Both the position numbers and the translations under genes were made by a program. Positions 13,419-24,700 of a DNA stretch of 28,008 nt are shown one piece after another. Location: NCBI GenBank assembly GCA_000695325.1, contig AVPN01000674.1:13738-41745 (forward strand), read 5' to 3'. The notes under the pieces were generated by a model. That model worked only from the letters and a program-made list of their open reading frames with translations, was not told where the DNA came from and ran no database searches. The DNA comes from Pleurobrachia bachei. Taxonomy: Eukaryota; Ctenophora; Tentaculata; Cydippida; Pleurobrachiidae. How positions within the stretch are numbered: the stretch's first letter is position 1; each line of letters starts with the position of its first letter.

Positions 13419-14541
13419 TCAAAGAATCTGGTTGATTCGGGCTCCAATGGCAAGTTGTTGCCTCGTCAAGTACGTCAAGTACTCCACCGCTAATAAGTCC
13501 TGCATGTGCGAGTTCAACATGTTGGTAATGGTATCCGACTCCAGGTTGGGTATCGACTGGACAACTTCCATCAATTGTCGTCCTACTTCCTTATCCATAG
13601 GCATCTCACCAGCTGTTACCTGTGGGAGGGATGTAGGGGTTACCACGAGGTGTTATAGGCCACATGTCACGGGCGCGATATCACAGTCAGTGCCTGTGTC
13701 AGTAGTAGTATTCTGTGTTTTGTAACCATAGTTACCTGTTTGACATATCCCAGGATGACATTGATTTGGGTCATCATATCATCACAACTGTGAACTATTT
13801 GCTCTGGATCATTGAAGTTGGGTGTCTTCCTGGTTCCCTTGAGACCCTGGAAGAACTTCAGGCACACTTGGTCAGCCTCCGATCCCTTGATCTCATGAGG
13901 TACAGGTGTAAAGATACACCCCTCAGTTCCATTCTTCACGCCAATTGGAAGGGTGATGTGGGTGTTGATCTTCATCTTTTGCTCCTGAAAAGGAGATGTT
14001 TAGAAAAGTTATAAGAATCACGTCAAACCCTGCCACATGATACCTATAGTCTAAAATCCTGATAGCTGACCCACTATTTTAAAATCGTCAGGCCCGAATC
14101 CTTTTACTGGATACTGGATACCCTTACACATTGCTACTAAAGTTACGTTACCTTTAGGGCGGTATCCAGGGTTAGATGGACGGGGGATGGGAACTGGACC
14201 TTGTAGAAGGAGTGGATGAGACTGCTATAATCGTTGATCTGTATACCACTGCTGTACCACCCCACCGTGTACATGGTCGTGTTCACTTTCTTCTGCATCT
14301 CACTGATTCTCATTGCATAATCCATCCCCATGGAAACTTCCTCGTCCGTCTCTTGGTGGGGGACAGCAAAGGACTCAGTCACGTAGATGACACCCTTGTC
14401 GTAGCGACCCATGAGGGTTCCAATGACTCGCTTACAGTTGTCATTCCGCCTCTCGAAACTGTCGACAATGTTGAATAGCACCACAGGGTGGATAATAACT
14501 TTGCGAACGGGGGGAGCCACGGTGCGACCTTCCACCGCCAT
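13419..14541 (-). CDS. EIF3F: Translation initiation factor eIF3 subunit F, complete copy
   Basis: MPN-domain (Mov34) subunit of eIF3, which scaffolds the 43S preinitiation complex in the cytosol. Three exons: 14541-14152, 13984-13736, 13619-13419, all phase 0, giving 279 residues. The protein starts MAVEGRTVAPPVRKVIIHPV; the MPN domain covers roughly 13-130 (VLFNIVDSFERRNDNCKRVI, then GWYSSGIQINDYSSLIH). It lacks the JAMM metal ligands, as expected for the family. The C-terminal helices end TYLTRQQLAIGARINQIL. The ATG is 4 nt downstream of an acceptor-like TAG. A second copy of exon 1 and part of exon 2 lies at 14986-15700. The two copies differ by Thr/Asn in KKVNT(T/N)MYTV. Confidence 0.95.
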
Positions 14542-14545
14542 GATG

Positions 14546-14570
14546 CTACACAGAAAGGGAAAAGGTTTAT
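14546..14570 (-). promoter_or_regulatory. Acceptor-like site 4 nt upstream of the EIF3F ATG
   Basis: Minus strand: AATAAACCTTTTCCCTTTCTGTGTAG, then CATC, then ATG. A strong pyrimidine tract is preceded by AATAAA about 20 nt earlier, the order expected where an upstream message is polyadenylated and the next cistron is trans-spliced. The identical site occurs in the second copy at 15705-15730. Confidence 0.65.
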
Positions 14571-14664
14571 TTTAGGGAATAGGGAGATAGAGTTGAAGAA
14601 AAACGCGGTATTGAAAGAATTAGAGATCCATATTATAGGACACACACAAAATAAAATATTTAAT

Positions 14665-14951
14665 TCATAGTTCATCCTCCACAGTTTCTACACACATGTT
14701 ATCAAGGTCGTAGTCGTCGGGGTGATACAGCTCTGAAAAGTCGAGGTTACTGAGGGAAGGTTGGGAAAACATAGTAAAGTGAAGAGGAAGGGAACGGTTA
14801 TATGCAATGAATCTAGTTTTGAGAGGCGGCGTGCTGCAGTACCTGATATGATTCTGTAGAGATAGGAGGGAGCATGTCCACCAGTGTTGGTGATAAATAA
14901 CTCTATCAGATCACTTGGTACATAGTCGAAATCAGGGTTGGATATCAGCAC
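14665..14951 (-). pseudogene. EIF2B2: Duplicate of the last two EIF2B2 exons
   Basis: Exons 14951-14843 and 14732-14665 repeat the EIF2B2 C terminus (from [14 protein letters not shown] to the stop) as part of D2. Upstream on the minus strand they meet the truncated EIF3F copy rather than EIF2B2, so they are orphaned unless spliced over the intervening copy. Confidence 0.9.
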
Positions 14952-14985
14952 CTGATGGGGAGAGTGGGGGTTGGAAATAGGGACA

Positions 14986-15700
14986 TTCCTGGTTCCCTTG
15001 AGACCCTGGAAGAACTTCAGGCACACTTGGTCAGCCTCCGATCCCTTGATCTCATGAGGTACAGGTGTAAAGATACACCCCTCAGTTCCATTCTTCACGC
15101 CAATTGGAAGGGTGATGTGGGTGTTGATCTTCATCTTTTGCTCCTGAAAAGGAGATGTTTAGAAAAGTTATAAGAATCACGTCAAACCCTGCCACATGAT
15201 ACCTATAGTCTAAAATCCTGATAGCTGACCCACTATTTTAAAATCGTCAGGCCCGAATCCTTTTACTGGATACTGGATACCCTTACACATTGCTACTAAA
15301 GTTACGTTACCTTTAGGGCGGTATCCAGGGTTAGATGGACGGGGGATGGGAACTGGACCTTGTAGAAGGAGTGGATGAGACTGCTATAATCGTTGATCTG
15401 TATACCACTGCTGTACCACCCCACCGTGTACATGTTCGTGTTCACTTTCTTCTGCATCTCACTGATTCTCATGGCATAATCCATCCCCATGGAAACTTCC
15501 TCGTCCGTCTCTTGGTGGGGGACAGCAAAGGACTCAGTCACGTAGATGACACCCTTGTCGTAGCGACCCATGAGGGTTCCAATGACTCGCTTACAGTTGT
15601 CATTCCGCCTCTCGAAACTGTCGACAATGTTGAATAGCACCACAGGGTGGATAATAACTTTGCGAACGGGGGGAGCCACGGTGCGACCTTCCACCGCCAT
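14986..15700 (-). pseudogene. EIF3F: Truncated duplicate of EIF3F
   Basis: Exon 1 (15700-15311) is intact, with the same acceptor-like site before its ATG. Exon 2 (15143 down to about 14986) breaks off after FFQGLKGTR and runs into EIF2B2 intron sequence. Exon 3 is absent. The MPN domain would be encoded but not the C-terminal helices. Confidence 0.9.
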
Positions 15701-15817
15701 GATGCTACACAGAAAGGGAAAAGGTTTATTTTAGGGAATAGGGAGATAGAGTTGAAGAAAAACGCGGTATTGAAAGAATTAGAGATCCATATTATAGGAC
15801 ACACACAAAATAAAATA

Positions 15818-15823
15818 TTTAAT
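15818..15823 (-). terminator. ATTAAA poly(A) signal at the EIF2B2 stop codon
   Basis: On the minus strand TGA is followed directly by ATTAAA and then, about 15 nt on, by a TGTGTGTG-type downstream element. EIF3F starts about 120 nt further on. The D2 copy has the same at 14659-14664. Confidence 0.55.
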
Positions 15824-18331
15824 TCATAGTTCATCCTCCACAGTTTCTACACACATGTTATCAAGGTCGTAGTCGTCGGGGTGATACAGCTCTGAAAAGT
15901 CGAGGTTACTGAGGGAAGGTTGGGAAAACATAGTAAAGTGAAGAGGAAGGGAACGGTTATATGCAATGAATCTAGTTTTGAGAGGCGGCGTGCTGCAGTA
16001 CCTGATATGATTCTGTAGAGATAGGAGGGAGCATGTCCACCAGTGTTGGTGATAAACAACTCTATCAGATCACTTGGCACGTAGTCAAAATCAGGGTTGG
16101 ATATCAGCACCTGTTAGGGAGAGGGTGGTTGGAACTAGGGACAAGACAATATGAAGAAGACTTTAAAGAGAGAACCCATCAAATTTAAAAACATATAACA
16201 AGCACAATCACACACATAAAAAACAGTTTACACTCTCCTTCTAAACATTTTAAAGTCCTCAAACTAACAATAATTCTCGAACAATAACTTCATCTCAATT
16301 AAGATAACTTTTCACAACACGCTCTAAAAAGTTGTAACAGGTATCAGGTTCGGTTGCATCAAGAAATGTTACATCAAGGTCAGGATTGTGTCGAACCTCC
16401 CCATATATCTCATTGTACATAGGCCACACGACATTTTCAAAATAACCCGGACCATCTGGGGGATCATATGTTCTAGTATCACGTCGCGTTTTAGCCATGT
16501 CAAGTGGTAGAGTAACAAAGAACATCCTATTGAATAGTTTGTAAAGGGGAGGGTAGGACAGGACGAGATGACCCTCAACTATGATAACGGAGTGTTTCCT
16601 CTCTTCTCGTGCTTTCTTCACATCCTCTACAAGCTTGTCCATGTGTAGCGCATCACACGTCTCCCAGTTCACCTCTCCCTCTGGAAACACTTTCTTAGCC
16701 TCCTCGAGAGTTTTGAAGTAGTTGTCTTGGTTAAACACAAGGATAGATCCAGGGAAGGTGGCAGATAGTTTGGTGCAGAGTGTTGTTTTCCCAGAGTTGG
16801 TTCCCCCTCCCAGTCCTATCAGCTTCATTACCATGGCTATACAAATATCGCTTATCAATAACCGCTCAATGGCAGTTACAAAACAACAAACATTCAGTAC
16901 TAACCTTGGAGTGTAGTTTAGCGTTACTGAAGTTCAGCATGTTCTCAGGTCCAATGACCTTGTTGAACGCATCAGGATCATAGGAACACAGATGGGTGGG
17001 TGATAATTTGTAGAGTGCTGCACACACTATAACAGGGACTGAGAAATACTTGGCAGCCATTGCCAACTGGTGGACACCATTAGTAGCCCGGAGTGCACCA
17101 TCAGCCATGATAGTATGGGTCCCTATAATAACCTGGGAAACAAACACAATAGTTAGACGGGGAGATATTAAGGGGACGCTAGTTAGATTAGCGGGACACA
17201 ACACGAGTTAGATTCAGGAGATATTTTCAGGAATCAGTAGTTAGATTCAGGGGACATTGCTTGTAGTGTTACCTTGTTGTGTAACACTTGTGTTACCTTG
17301 TTTACTGCGTGTATAATAGCGAAAGCAGCACTGTCAGCTATCACTGTAGTTTTGATTCCTCCAGCACTGAGTTCAGCTGCCATCTTGTGCCCCTGGAGAG
17401 AGGGCCCACTTTCACACACTATAACCTCAAAGTTTCGCGCTCTCCGGCCATGCAGCAGGAAGTCTCGTATCGTGTTGGAGTGGCCGTATGTGAGGATTCG
17501 CTGAAAAGAGGATAGGATAACGGGTTGTGTTGTAGCAAGAAATGGGGATGGTTTGTCTAAAGAAGGGAGCTTCAGGAAGGGAGTTTTAGATGATATCAAC
17601 CGACCTCATTTGAGTGTATGTGTTCTAGAGCCATGTTGATTATGTTAGATTTGCTAGTATCCAATTCAACCAGCAGTTCAACTATACTGTTCAGGATATT
17701 GTCTTGCAGATCCGACCTGATGAGTGGTAGTGTTATTTTATAGATAATCCGGACACAGATTAATAATTATTATTAACTAGTCACCCGCACGCACATTCAA
17801 ACCTGCCTAGGTTTGAGGGCTTCATGTCCGATTTAAAGAACGCGGAGATCCCATCAGCCAGACTGGTTGCTTCAGGGCCGGCATTCTCCTCTCGGATGAT
17901 TTTGAGGATTCTCCGTACCACGTTGCTAACATCGGTTTCATTGCTTTGGCTCAGTGGAAGGTATTTACAGTAACATTTGATGATCTTGATGAGCTCTCGT
18001 GCCGTAACCCACTCTGCAGTACAAATCAGGTCCTGTGAGAGTATGCAGGATTAAGTTTGACTTTTAACTGTGACTGCGTTATGCAGATAAATAATTGTTG
18101 AACCTATCAATGATATTATCATTCCTTAGGGGTAGGCCAAAATTAGTTATTAGTCTTACTAAATTTTGGCAGGCGTTTGCCAAGTTGTTCACTTACTCTG
18201 AATACGTTGACAGTTTTAACGACACTAACATATGATCTCCGCTCTTTTTTGCTTTCCCTGAGGTACAGAGCAAACTCCTCAAGTCGTGAAACAGTGTCTT
18301 TAGGGATCTTTTTCACGAGAAACGGATCCAT
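15824..18331 (-). CDS. EIF2B2: Translation initiation factor eIF2B subunit beta
   Basis: Regulatory subunit of the eIF2B guanine nucleotide exchange factor that recycles eIF2-GDP and is the target of the integrated stress response. Seven exons: 18331-18197, 18032-17803, 17716-17605, 17500-17297, 17132-16905, 16110-16002, 15891-15824. Phases agree, giving 361 residues (human 351). Family hallmarks include [53 protein letters not shown] and the C-terminal [20 protein letters not shown]. The human protein ends soon after YHPDD; here an acidic tail of about 15 residues follows. Intron 5 (16904-16111) contains an entire NMRK gene in the same orientation. Exon 4 has a duplicated donor. ATTAAA abuts the stop codon, so the 3' UTR may be extremely short. 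Confidence 0.96.
16295..16834 (-). CDS. NMRK: Nicotinamide riboside kinase, intronless, nested in EIF2B2
   Basis: Phosphorylates nicotinamide riboside to NMN (and nicotinic acid riboside to NaMN) for NAD salvage in the cytosol. The single exon encodes 179 residues: P-loop [10 protein letters not shown] near residues 8-17, [20 protein letters not shown], the [22 protein letters not shown] segment (here split: [12 protein letters not shown] then [10 protein letters not shown]) and a C-terminal helix. I chose the ATG at 16834 ([11 protein letters not shown]). The upstream in-frame ATG would run through an acceptor-like TTTGTATAG that ends 2 nt before this start. It lies wholly within EIF2B2 intron 5, same strand. 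Lack of introns in an intron-rich neighbourhood suggests retroposition, but no poly(A) tract remains. Confidence 0.93.
   Translation of the reverse strand: MVMKLIGLGGGTNSGKTTLCTKLSATFPGSILVFNQDNYFKTLEEAKKVFPEGEVNWETCDALHMDKLVEDVKKAREERKHSVIIVEGHLVLSYPPLYKLFNRMFFVTLPLDMAKTRRDTRTYDPPDGPGYFENVVWPMYNEIYGEVRHNPDLDVTFLDATEPDTCYNFLERVVKSYLN
16837..16860 (-). promoter_or_regulatory. Acceptor-like site 2 nt upstream of the NMRK ATG
   Basis: Minus strand: GCGATATTTGTATAG, then CC, then ATG. An acceptor inside the EIF2B2 intron would let NMRK be released from the EIF2B2 precursor by trans-splicing. It could also compete with EIF2B2 cis-splicing. Confidence 0.5.
17273..17304 (-). repeat. EIF2B2: Duplicated splice donor of EIF2B2 exon 4
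   Basis: The sequence AACAAG/GTAACAC occurs twice, 24 bp apart (donors after 17297 and after 17273). The conserved protein uses the first. The second would add eight in-frame residues (VTQVLHNK). The block also contains GTAACAC and GTGTTAC in inverted orientation. Confidence 0.85.
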
Positions 18332-18764
18332 CTCGTGATTTTTCAAACTGCAAACGAATTTGTGAGTTGAAATTTCAGATTTTATTTGTGGGGAAACTTT
18401 TACCCGCGCCGCGCAAAACCCTGCGGAGTAAGACCAAAAACTTCGCGCCTTCCATAGGTGCAATGAAGGGATATCATAGTGAACTGGAGCCCTGACTGAT
18501 AAAGTCACATTATGGTTCCCATTGTGGTTCACATTGTAAAATAAAATTAAATAAACCAGATTAATGGGGTTTATAAAATAAGAAAGCATACATTTGCATT
18601 CCTAAAAAGGAGGTTTGCAATATAACACTGTCGTTAGATAAATGAGGGGGACACTTTCTCTTTCGTATAACCCCGGTAGTAAAAGTACTTACACATAGAC
18701 GCACACACAGATACAGAATCTCAAATTAAATGCCCGCTCATAAACATACACACACAGACACTAA
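18332..18764 (-). other. Intergenic region between SETD2 and EIF2B2
   Basis: 433 bp, the longest gap between stop and start within the minus-strand run. It is AT-rich in the middle, with a GC-rich patch around 18400-18430 that could be promoter sequence. An AATAAA-containing stretch and the acceptor TTCGTTTGCAG (AG at 18348-18349) lie before the EIF2B2 ATG. No coding content seen. Confidence 0.5.
18348..18370 (-). promoter_or_regulatory. Acceptor-like site 16 nt upstream of the EIF2B2 ATG
   Basis: Minus strand: CAACTCACAAATTCGTTTGCAG, then 16 nt, then ATG. It could serve cis or trans splicing. Confidence 0.45.
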
Positions 18765-21700
18765 CTACGTCCGATGATAGATAGGACCAAACTTACTCAT
18801 ATAACTAGAAATATACTGCCTAACTCTCTGTTTAAGACTGTCCGTCACACACAACTCTCCTGGAGCTTTGCGCTGCATCTCTTTCTCCGTCAGACCATGC
18901 GTCAGCTGAGGGAGGGAGGGGTCAATCAATCAATCAGAAGAGGGGCACATGCCACAAGAGGGCTTGCATTCTGAAGGAAGTTAAGGGAAAATATATCGGG
19001 GAATTTACCTTTCTGGCAAGATATTTGAAGTCTTTACTATCCATAATACGGCCAATATTACAATCAACTTTGTTGTATTTTCCCAGCACTCCAACTACCA
19101 CCTTGGCGAGTTGAGCCTTGAAATCATTGAGCGCTCTCTTGGCCGCTGGGTCCATGTCTTTCTCAACGCTATGAGCAACAGGCTGGGGCTCACTTTTCTT
19201 CGCCATCTGTTTGGGATCAAATTGTTAATTCAAGAACATTACATCAGGAAGTTATAGATCTCTAAACTTGTGCTAAACCTGTTATAAATCTAGTAGTTGT
19301 TACCTTTTGTGGTTTCTGGGGGCTCTCGAAGCTCTCCTTGGGCCTGCCCCTCTGTATGGGCGGTTGCTGCTGCTGTTGTACTACTGGTTTCATAGGAGAA
19401 GCGGGTGTTTCACTCTGAACGGGTGGTGCAGCAGGTCGGCTACCTGGCTCCTCAGGGGGATCCCATTGTGTTTCCCTGGTAATAGCGTGATAGTAATACG
19501 TCTTACCATCAGCATCCTTTGCTGTCCTCCAGTGGGGAGGCATCTTCTTCTCCTCTTGTTTAGGTGGGGCAGCAGTGGGAGGTGGTCGGGCTGCTTTGAA
19601 AGGTTCTGGCTCTTTGGGTAGGGCAGGCTGGTGCTGTTGATGTTGTTGAGGGGGCGGGTGGTGCTGGGGTACTGGGGGATGAGAGAGGGTTAGTGCCGGG
19701 GGTATAATGGTGCACGAATGTAGCTGAGAGAGAAGAGAGTTAGTATTACGAGAGTGAGCTACTGAGAGGATAAGGGCCGGGGTAGTACTGGGTACCCTGC
19801 TATTTCCAAACTCACAAGAGATTGTAGCAAGATTGGGGGATGGAGTTGCTTTAGTTACAGGAAGCTGTGCAGTAGACGCCACCGTTTGTAGTGCTGCTGC
19901 GTTACTCGCTAACATACCCTGAGAGAGATATAACACACGTTACTTGTTGTTTGCATGCATGGCTGCCGAGAGAGCTCTTGCAGATTGCCTAAATGTATAC
20001 AGTCGAGATCTTGTGATAATTAAGTCGTTTAAGCAGCCCCCACCCGCCGTAGAAGCTACCTTCCTCGCCCTCTATGTGATATGTGGGGGAAGTGTCAGCG
20101 CTAGGAAGTGGAGAGATATATCTGGGACACTCTCTCATCCTGAGCACTCAAATGACAGCTTTCATGGCATGATGAAGAAGACAGATTGGACTACTGTGAG
20201 TGAGAGGAGGAAGAGGATTGCTGGGAGATTTATTGAACCCTATAGTAAAGATGACGTATTAGCTGCTAGTGTATCTGCAGTCAACTATTTCTTGTTTGTT
20301 CGTGAAGTTTGTGACAGCTAGCCCCCTGTGTTTTGTACTGTGTCGGACGGCGGTGGAGCAAGTGCTGTCATCTTGCTGCTTAGCATTGGGAGCGCGCCCT
20401 AAACTAGTGATAGCTCAAATATATCACCGCGCGGGAAGGAAGAACCTGCCGCGACAACTGATTTCATGACACCTGCCAGGTTTAACCTGTCACCTGATTG
20501 TGTACCTGTAAATGAGCTCCTCCAAATGCGATTGCTGACGGCATCATCATGTTCTGGATGTTCTGTTGCATGTTCTGTTCTGCAATATGTTTGAAGTATT
20601 CCTGCTGGGCAGCAGCCTGCTGAGCCGCCTGGAAGGGCTGCATCTGTTGTAGTCCAAACCCTCCTAGTTGTGAAGCAGCGGCAAGACGGGGTGTGGCCCC
20701 TAGTGGCATTCTCGGTGCCTGCTGTCTACTTTCCATGAACCGTGGTGGGGCCTGGTACCGGGTGTTCCAAGATGGTCTGGTTTGGGGCCTGTATTCGTAC
20801 CGTGGCTGCTGTTGTGGTCTAGTGTCAGGTCGGTACCTCATGAGAGGTGCCCGGGGCTCTGTGGGAGGTTTGTTGAACTCTTGGTGATCCATACCAGGGG
20901 GTCTGGTCATGCTGCTCAGATCGGGCATCCTGCCAACTGGTGGTCTGAACATTGGAGGGACACCAGCTTGTACCCGTGGATTGAAACCTCCCAGACCAGG
21001 CGGTCTAGTCCCCTCGAATTGGGGCGGGGGATATCTCATTGGGGGCACCTTAGGGGCAGGAGACATCATCTTCTCTGGTACGACAGGTTCTGGAGGGGGT
21101 TGGTCAGGGGAGGGTGGTCTCTCATCTTCATCTGTTTTATCAGTAAACCTAGACATTCTGGGTGGTTTAGATAGCTCCTGCTTGGGCCTGTTCTCTATAC
21201 TCCGACCAAACTCATCTACCCCAGGGTCTCTGCCTCTATGAGGTGGTGATCTGCCTCTATTATTGAAGTTGTCTCTCCTACTGTCAAACCTCCCACCCCT
21301 ATCACTGCTATCAAACCTTCCTCCCCTATCACCCCTATCATCCCGTGACCGATAATCGTCCCTTCTTCCACCTCCATCTCTCCTATCTCTGTTGAACCTT
21401 CCATCTCTCCTATCATCAAACCGGGATCTCCTATCTGAGTAGGAGGATCTATAGTCATCCCTCTCACGGGATCTATCACGTGACCGATCACGTGACCGCT
21501 CCCTCTCGTCACATTGTCTCTTCCTATTGTCCCTGCTGTCTCTCTCTCCATCCCGGCGTCTCTTGCTGCCCAAATGATCCCAGGACCCCTCCCGGGAACT
21601 GGCCCTCTTTTCCGGGAACTCCTCTTGTCGGGCCTTCTTCCCCGGGGAGTTGGAGAGAGGGGGTGATGAAGAGGAGTCGTTATAGGAGGACAGGAACGCA

Positions 21701-24700
21701 CCCAGAGAGAATGATTTAGGTCCACCTGTAGAGGGAGGAACTTTTAGTAAATCAGAGGACGAAACTAAATCAGGAAAAGTCTAGGTTTTAGGAACTTACT
21801 TCCTTCCTTTTTATCCTTCTTGGGTATTTTGAAGACCTCTTTCAGTGTACCCCAACTATCTAGTAGTAACTGGGCCTGGTCCACAACTGCTTTGTCTCCC
21901 TCTGTATCTGTCTCCTGTTCTGTGGTTGTGTCTGTAGGGGCACACTCTTCACTGCTATCAGCTTGTGACGAATTGCTGCTGCTCTGTTCCCCATCCACCC
22001 ACTTCTTTACCACCTGCAAATGGGAGTTTAGTGATTTAGAAAGGAATATACCCCGCAGGGTGACCTCAATTTACTACTGTGACAAGATCACTAACTAGTA
22101 GGAACCGATCGAATCAGGAAATACTGGTCCCTTATTGGCTAATAACCAGCCACGTGACCTAAATGACGATTATATGCCTGGTCCCATAACTGACCTGGTC
22201 CCATAATCCTAATTAGAAACCTAAATGACGAGTTCTGATTGGTTGTTTATTTGTGTCGGTCGGTTCCTGCTAACTGACCTTCAAAACTTTGCTATCTTCC
22301 ACAGCGTTCTTGGTAGCGATGGGCAGGTTGGTTAGTACAGAGATGATATCTTGTTTGAATTCATTCCTTTGTCGTGCAGGTATCTCACTAACATCGACCA
22401 TCCAGGACCAGAGAATGTTGAGTCCTTGGTAGTTTAGGAACCTCTTCAGTGCACTTGGGTCTTTGGTTCTCTAGTGGAGATAGTGGGTTAGGGATCTTTA
22501 GATCAGCGTTATTTGGGGCAATGATATGATATTGGGACTCCCAATTTGTGAGAATTAAATACCTGTAGTGTTTTCAATATAAGAATCCTGTGTTCAACTC
22601 CATCAGTTTGTACCATCAGCCTACTCAGCTGTAAAGCATGATCTGTGGATAGAAGCCCACCATCTGATGACCGGGTTATCTTTGCAAGGGCCTGTTCCAC
22701 TGACTCTGTGTCCTTCTTCTTGGTCTCTGTTCTCTCTGGTCGCCCGGGTTTGGGGCTATCTGTGGCCTTGGGTGCGAGCTCAGAGAGCTTCTCTCCCAAT
22801 GTTCCCCTACACTTCTCACTGCCACAATAGCACTTCTGAACATCATCACTGGAAATAGGGTCATGTGTTATTTACCAGTTACTGGGCATCTATCACATCT
22901 AACTAAAATAAATGAGTCAATAGTAATTAGTATAGCTGTACTAACCCATATCGCTGATACTGATAATCGAAGCAGATCTCGGATCCTTGTTTGATAGTTT
23001 TTATAGCGAAGAATCCTATCCTCAGTACCCCATTAACCCTCCACTTTTGTGTCTCGCAGTTTGGATCACAGCTGTGGTTAATAAACCTGGATAAGTTCCC
23101 CTTGTTGTTAGCATCAATAATCTCATCTTTACTGATTGTCATGAAGTAGTAATGTTTGTTCCTCCGGGCACCATATGCATCCATTCTGCTCTTGAAGTCA
23201 CTCTGATTCACAACTTCCCCACAGTACTCCATGATAAAATCTCCAGGCATTATATCCTGGGTAGCCTTGAGTCCCCATCCTTTGATCCCAGTGTAAAAGG
23301 GCTCCGTTCGGGCGTAATCAGCTTTCTGGAACTTCTTGTTTTTACAGAGATCCCCACACGGGCACCGGGAATTGCTGAAACGTAGTGTGTTAGTATAGCG
23401 GAGAAGAAGGGGGTTAGTGGGAAGGGGTAATGAGGTTTGATACACAACACATGCTGGAAGTTGCTGTAAAGGCAGGGTGAAGTGTGGGGGAAGGAATACC
23501 TTATACCAAGGTGCGAGATACACGACCTACCATTCGATCATGAGCACTTTGTTGAGGCAAGTATCAGAGCAGTGGCTAGCAGGGTCCTCTGCAACAAAGT
23601 CACACTGACACACCATCTTCTTGTCCCTACTTGATCTCTTCCTGAGATAAAAGAGCTGTTTAATAGGGAAGAGGGGAGAAATGCAACTGTTTGAGGGAGG
23701 GATTCAACTGGGAAGTTAGGGAGAAATAATGGGGTAGAACTTACTTGGCAGCAGAAAGATATTCGTTCTCTGTGATCATAATAAAAGGAGGCACACCGCC
23801 TTCTTCTGAAGTGTTGGATTCGAACGATCTATCGGCAGAGACAGGGCGGGGTTCGGTTGGGGTGTGAGGTCCCGAAGGGGTCCTAGGGCCTCGACCTGGT
23901 GGCGTGCATGGGCCCTGGGAGTGTGGAGAGGTTGGCTCTTCAGGATTATAGGGAGATGTAGCCGGGGGAGGGGTATGAGGTCCATCTCTTTCCTCTGACA
24001 CCGGGTCGTCAGGTGTCATGGCATATTCAGGCGATTCTGAACCTCCATTCTTCTCAAAATCATCAACCCCTTCCTCCTCTTTTGGCCCCTCCTTCTCTTC
24101 CACCTTCTCATTCTCTTCTCTATTAGGTTCTTCTGCTGTAAGGCCTGGAGCTCCTTCATCTATCTCCATACTCTCTTTCTCAAGACTATCATCTGTACAC
24201 ACCATCTCTCTTGGCTCAGTCACCCCAAACTCGGTCAGCTTTTCCTTCAGGTCATCCTTCATATCGAAGGGATCATTACTCAACTTCTGATCGTTTTCCT
24301 TGTCTACTATCCCATCCTTGGTTTCATCTCCTGCACTCTCTAGTGGTTCCTCCTCCTCAGGTTGAGTCTCCTCAGCTAATGGTTCAACTTCTTCGGGACT
24401 ACCTGATTTCTCTTCCCTCTCTACCTCCTCACCAGTCTGAGGTTCAGGTGTTGCCATCCTCTCTATTTCCTGAGTTGCTTCAGCAGGTTCTTCTTTTTCA
24501 CATTCATTCTCTGATAATCTATCCAGATCCTCAGTTCTTTCTTTCTCTGGTTGTTCCTCCCCTTCTCCTCCGGCTGATTTCTCAGAAAGTCTATCGGGTT
24601 CTTGATCTCTCTCCTCTCCAGTTGATTTCTCTGAAAGTCTATCTGGTTCTTCATCAGGTTTGCTTTCCTCGTCTATCTCCAGATCTTCCTTATCTTCTTC

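Larger units (their letters stand above)
13827..14985. repeat. Large tandem duplication D2, copy 1
   Basis: An 1159-bp unit spanning from mid exon 2 of EIF3F, across its exon 1, to the last two EIF2B2 exons and a little intron. It is repeated at 14986-16143 with about 1% difference. Changes in the EIF2B2 exons are synonymous. Confidence 0.95.
14986..16143. repeat. Large tandem duplication D2, copy 2
   Basis: Second copy, same gene order. This copy is contiguous with the rest of EIF2B2, whereas copy 1 is contiguous with the rest of EIF3F. Both genes therefore keep one complete version, as in a simple tandem duplication. Confidence 0.95.

Noticed and set aside
14176-14478. Plus-strand frame opposite EIF3F exon 1 (and its copy at 15335-15637)
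   Set aside because: Antisense shadow; the minus strand encodes the conserved MPN domain.
19672-19725. Upstream acceptor for the SETD2 WW exon (before CTACATTCG)
   Set aside because: It gives the wrong phase and a stop. The acceptor at CATCCCCCAG/TACCCC (exon start 19671) keeps the WW frame.
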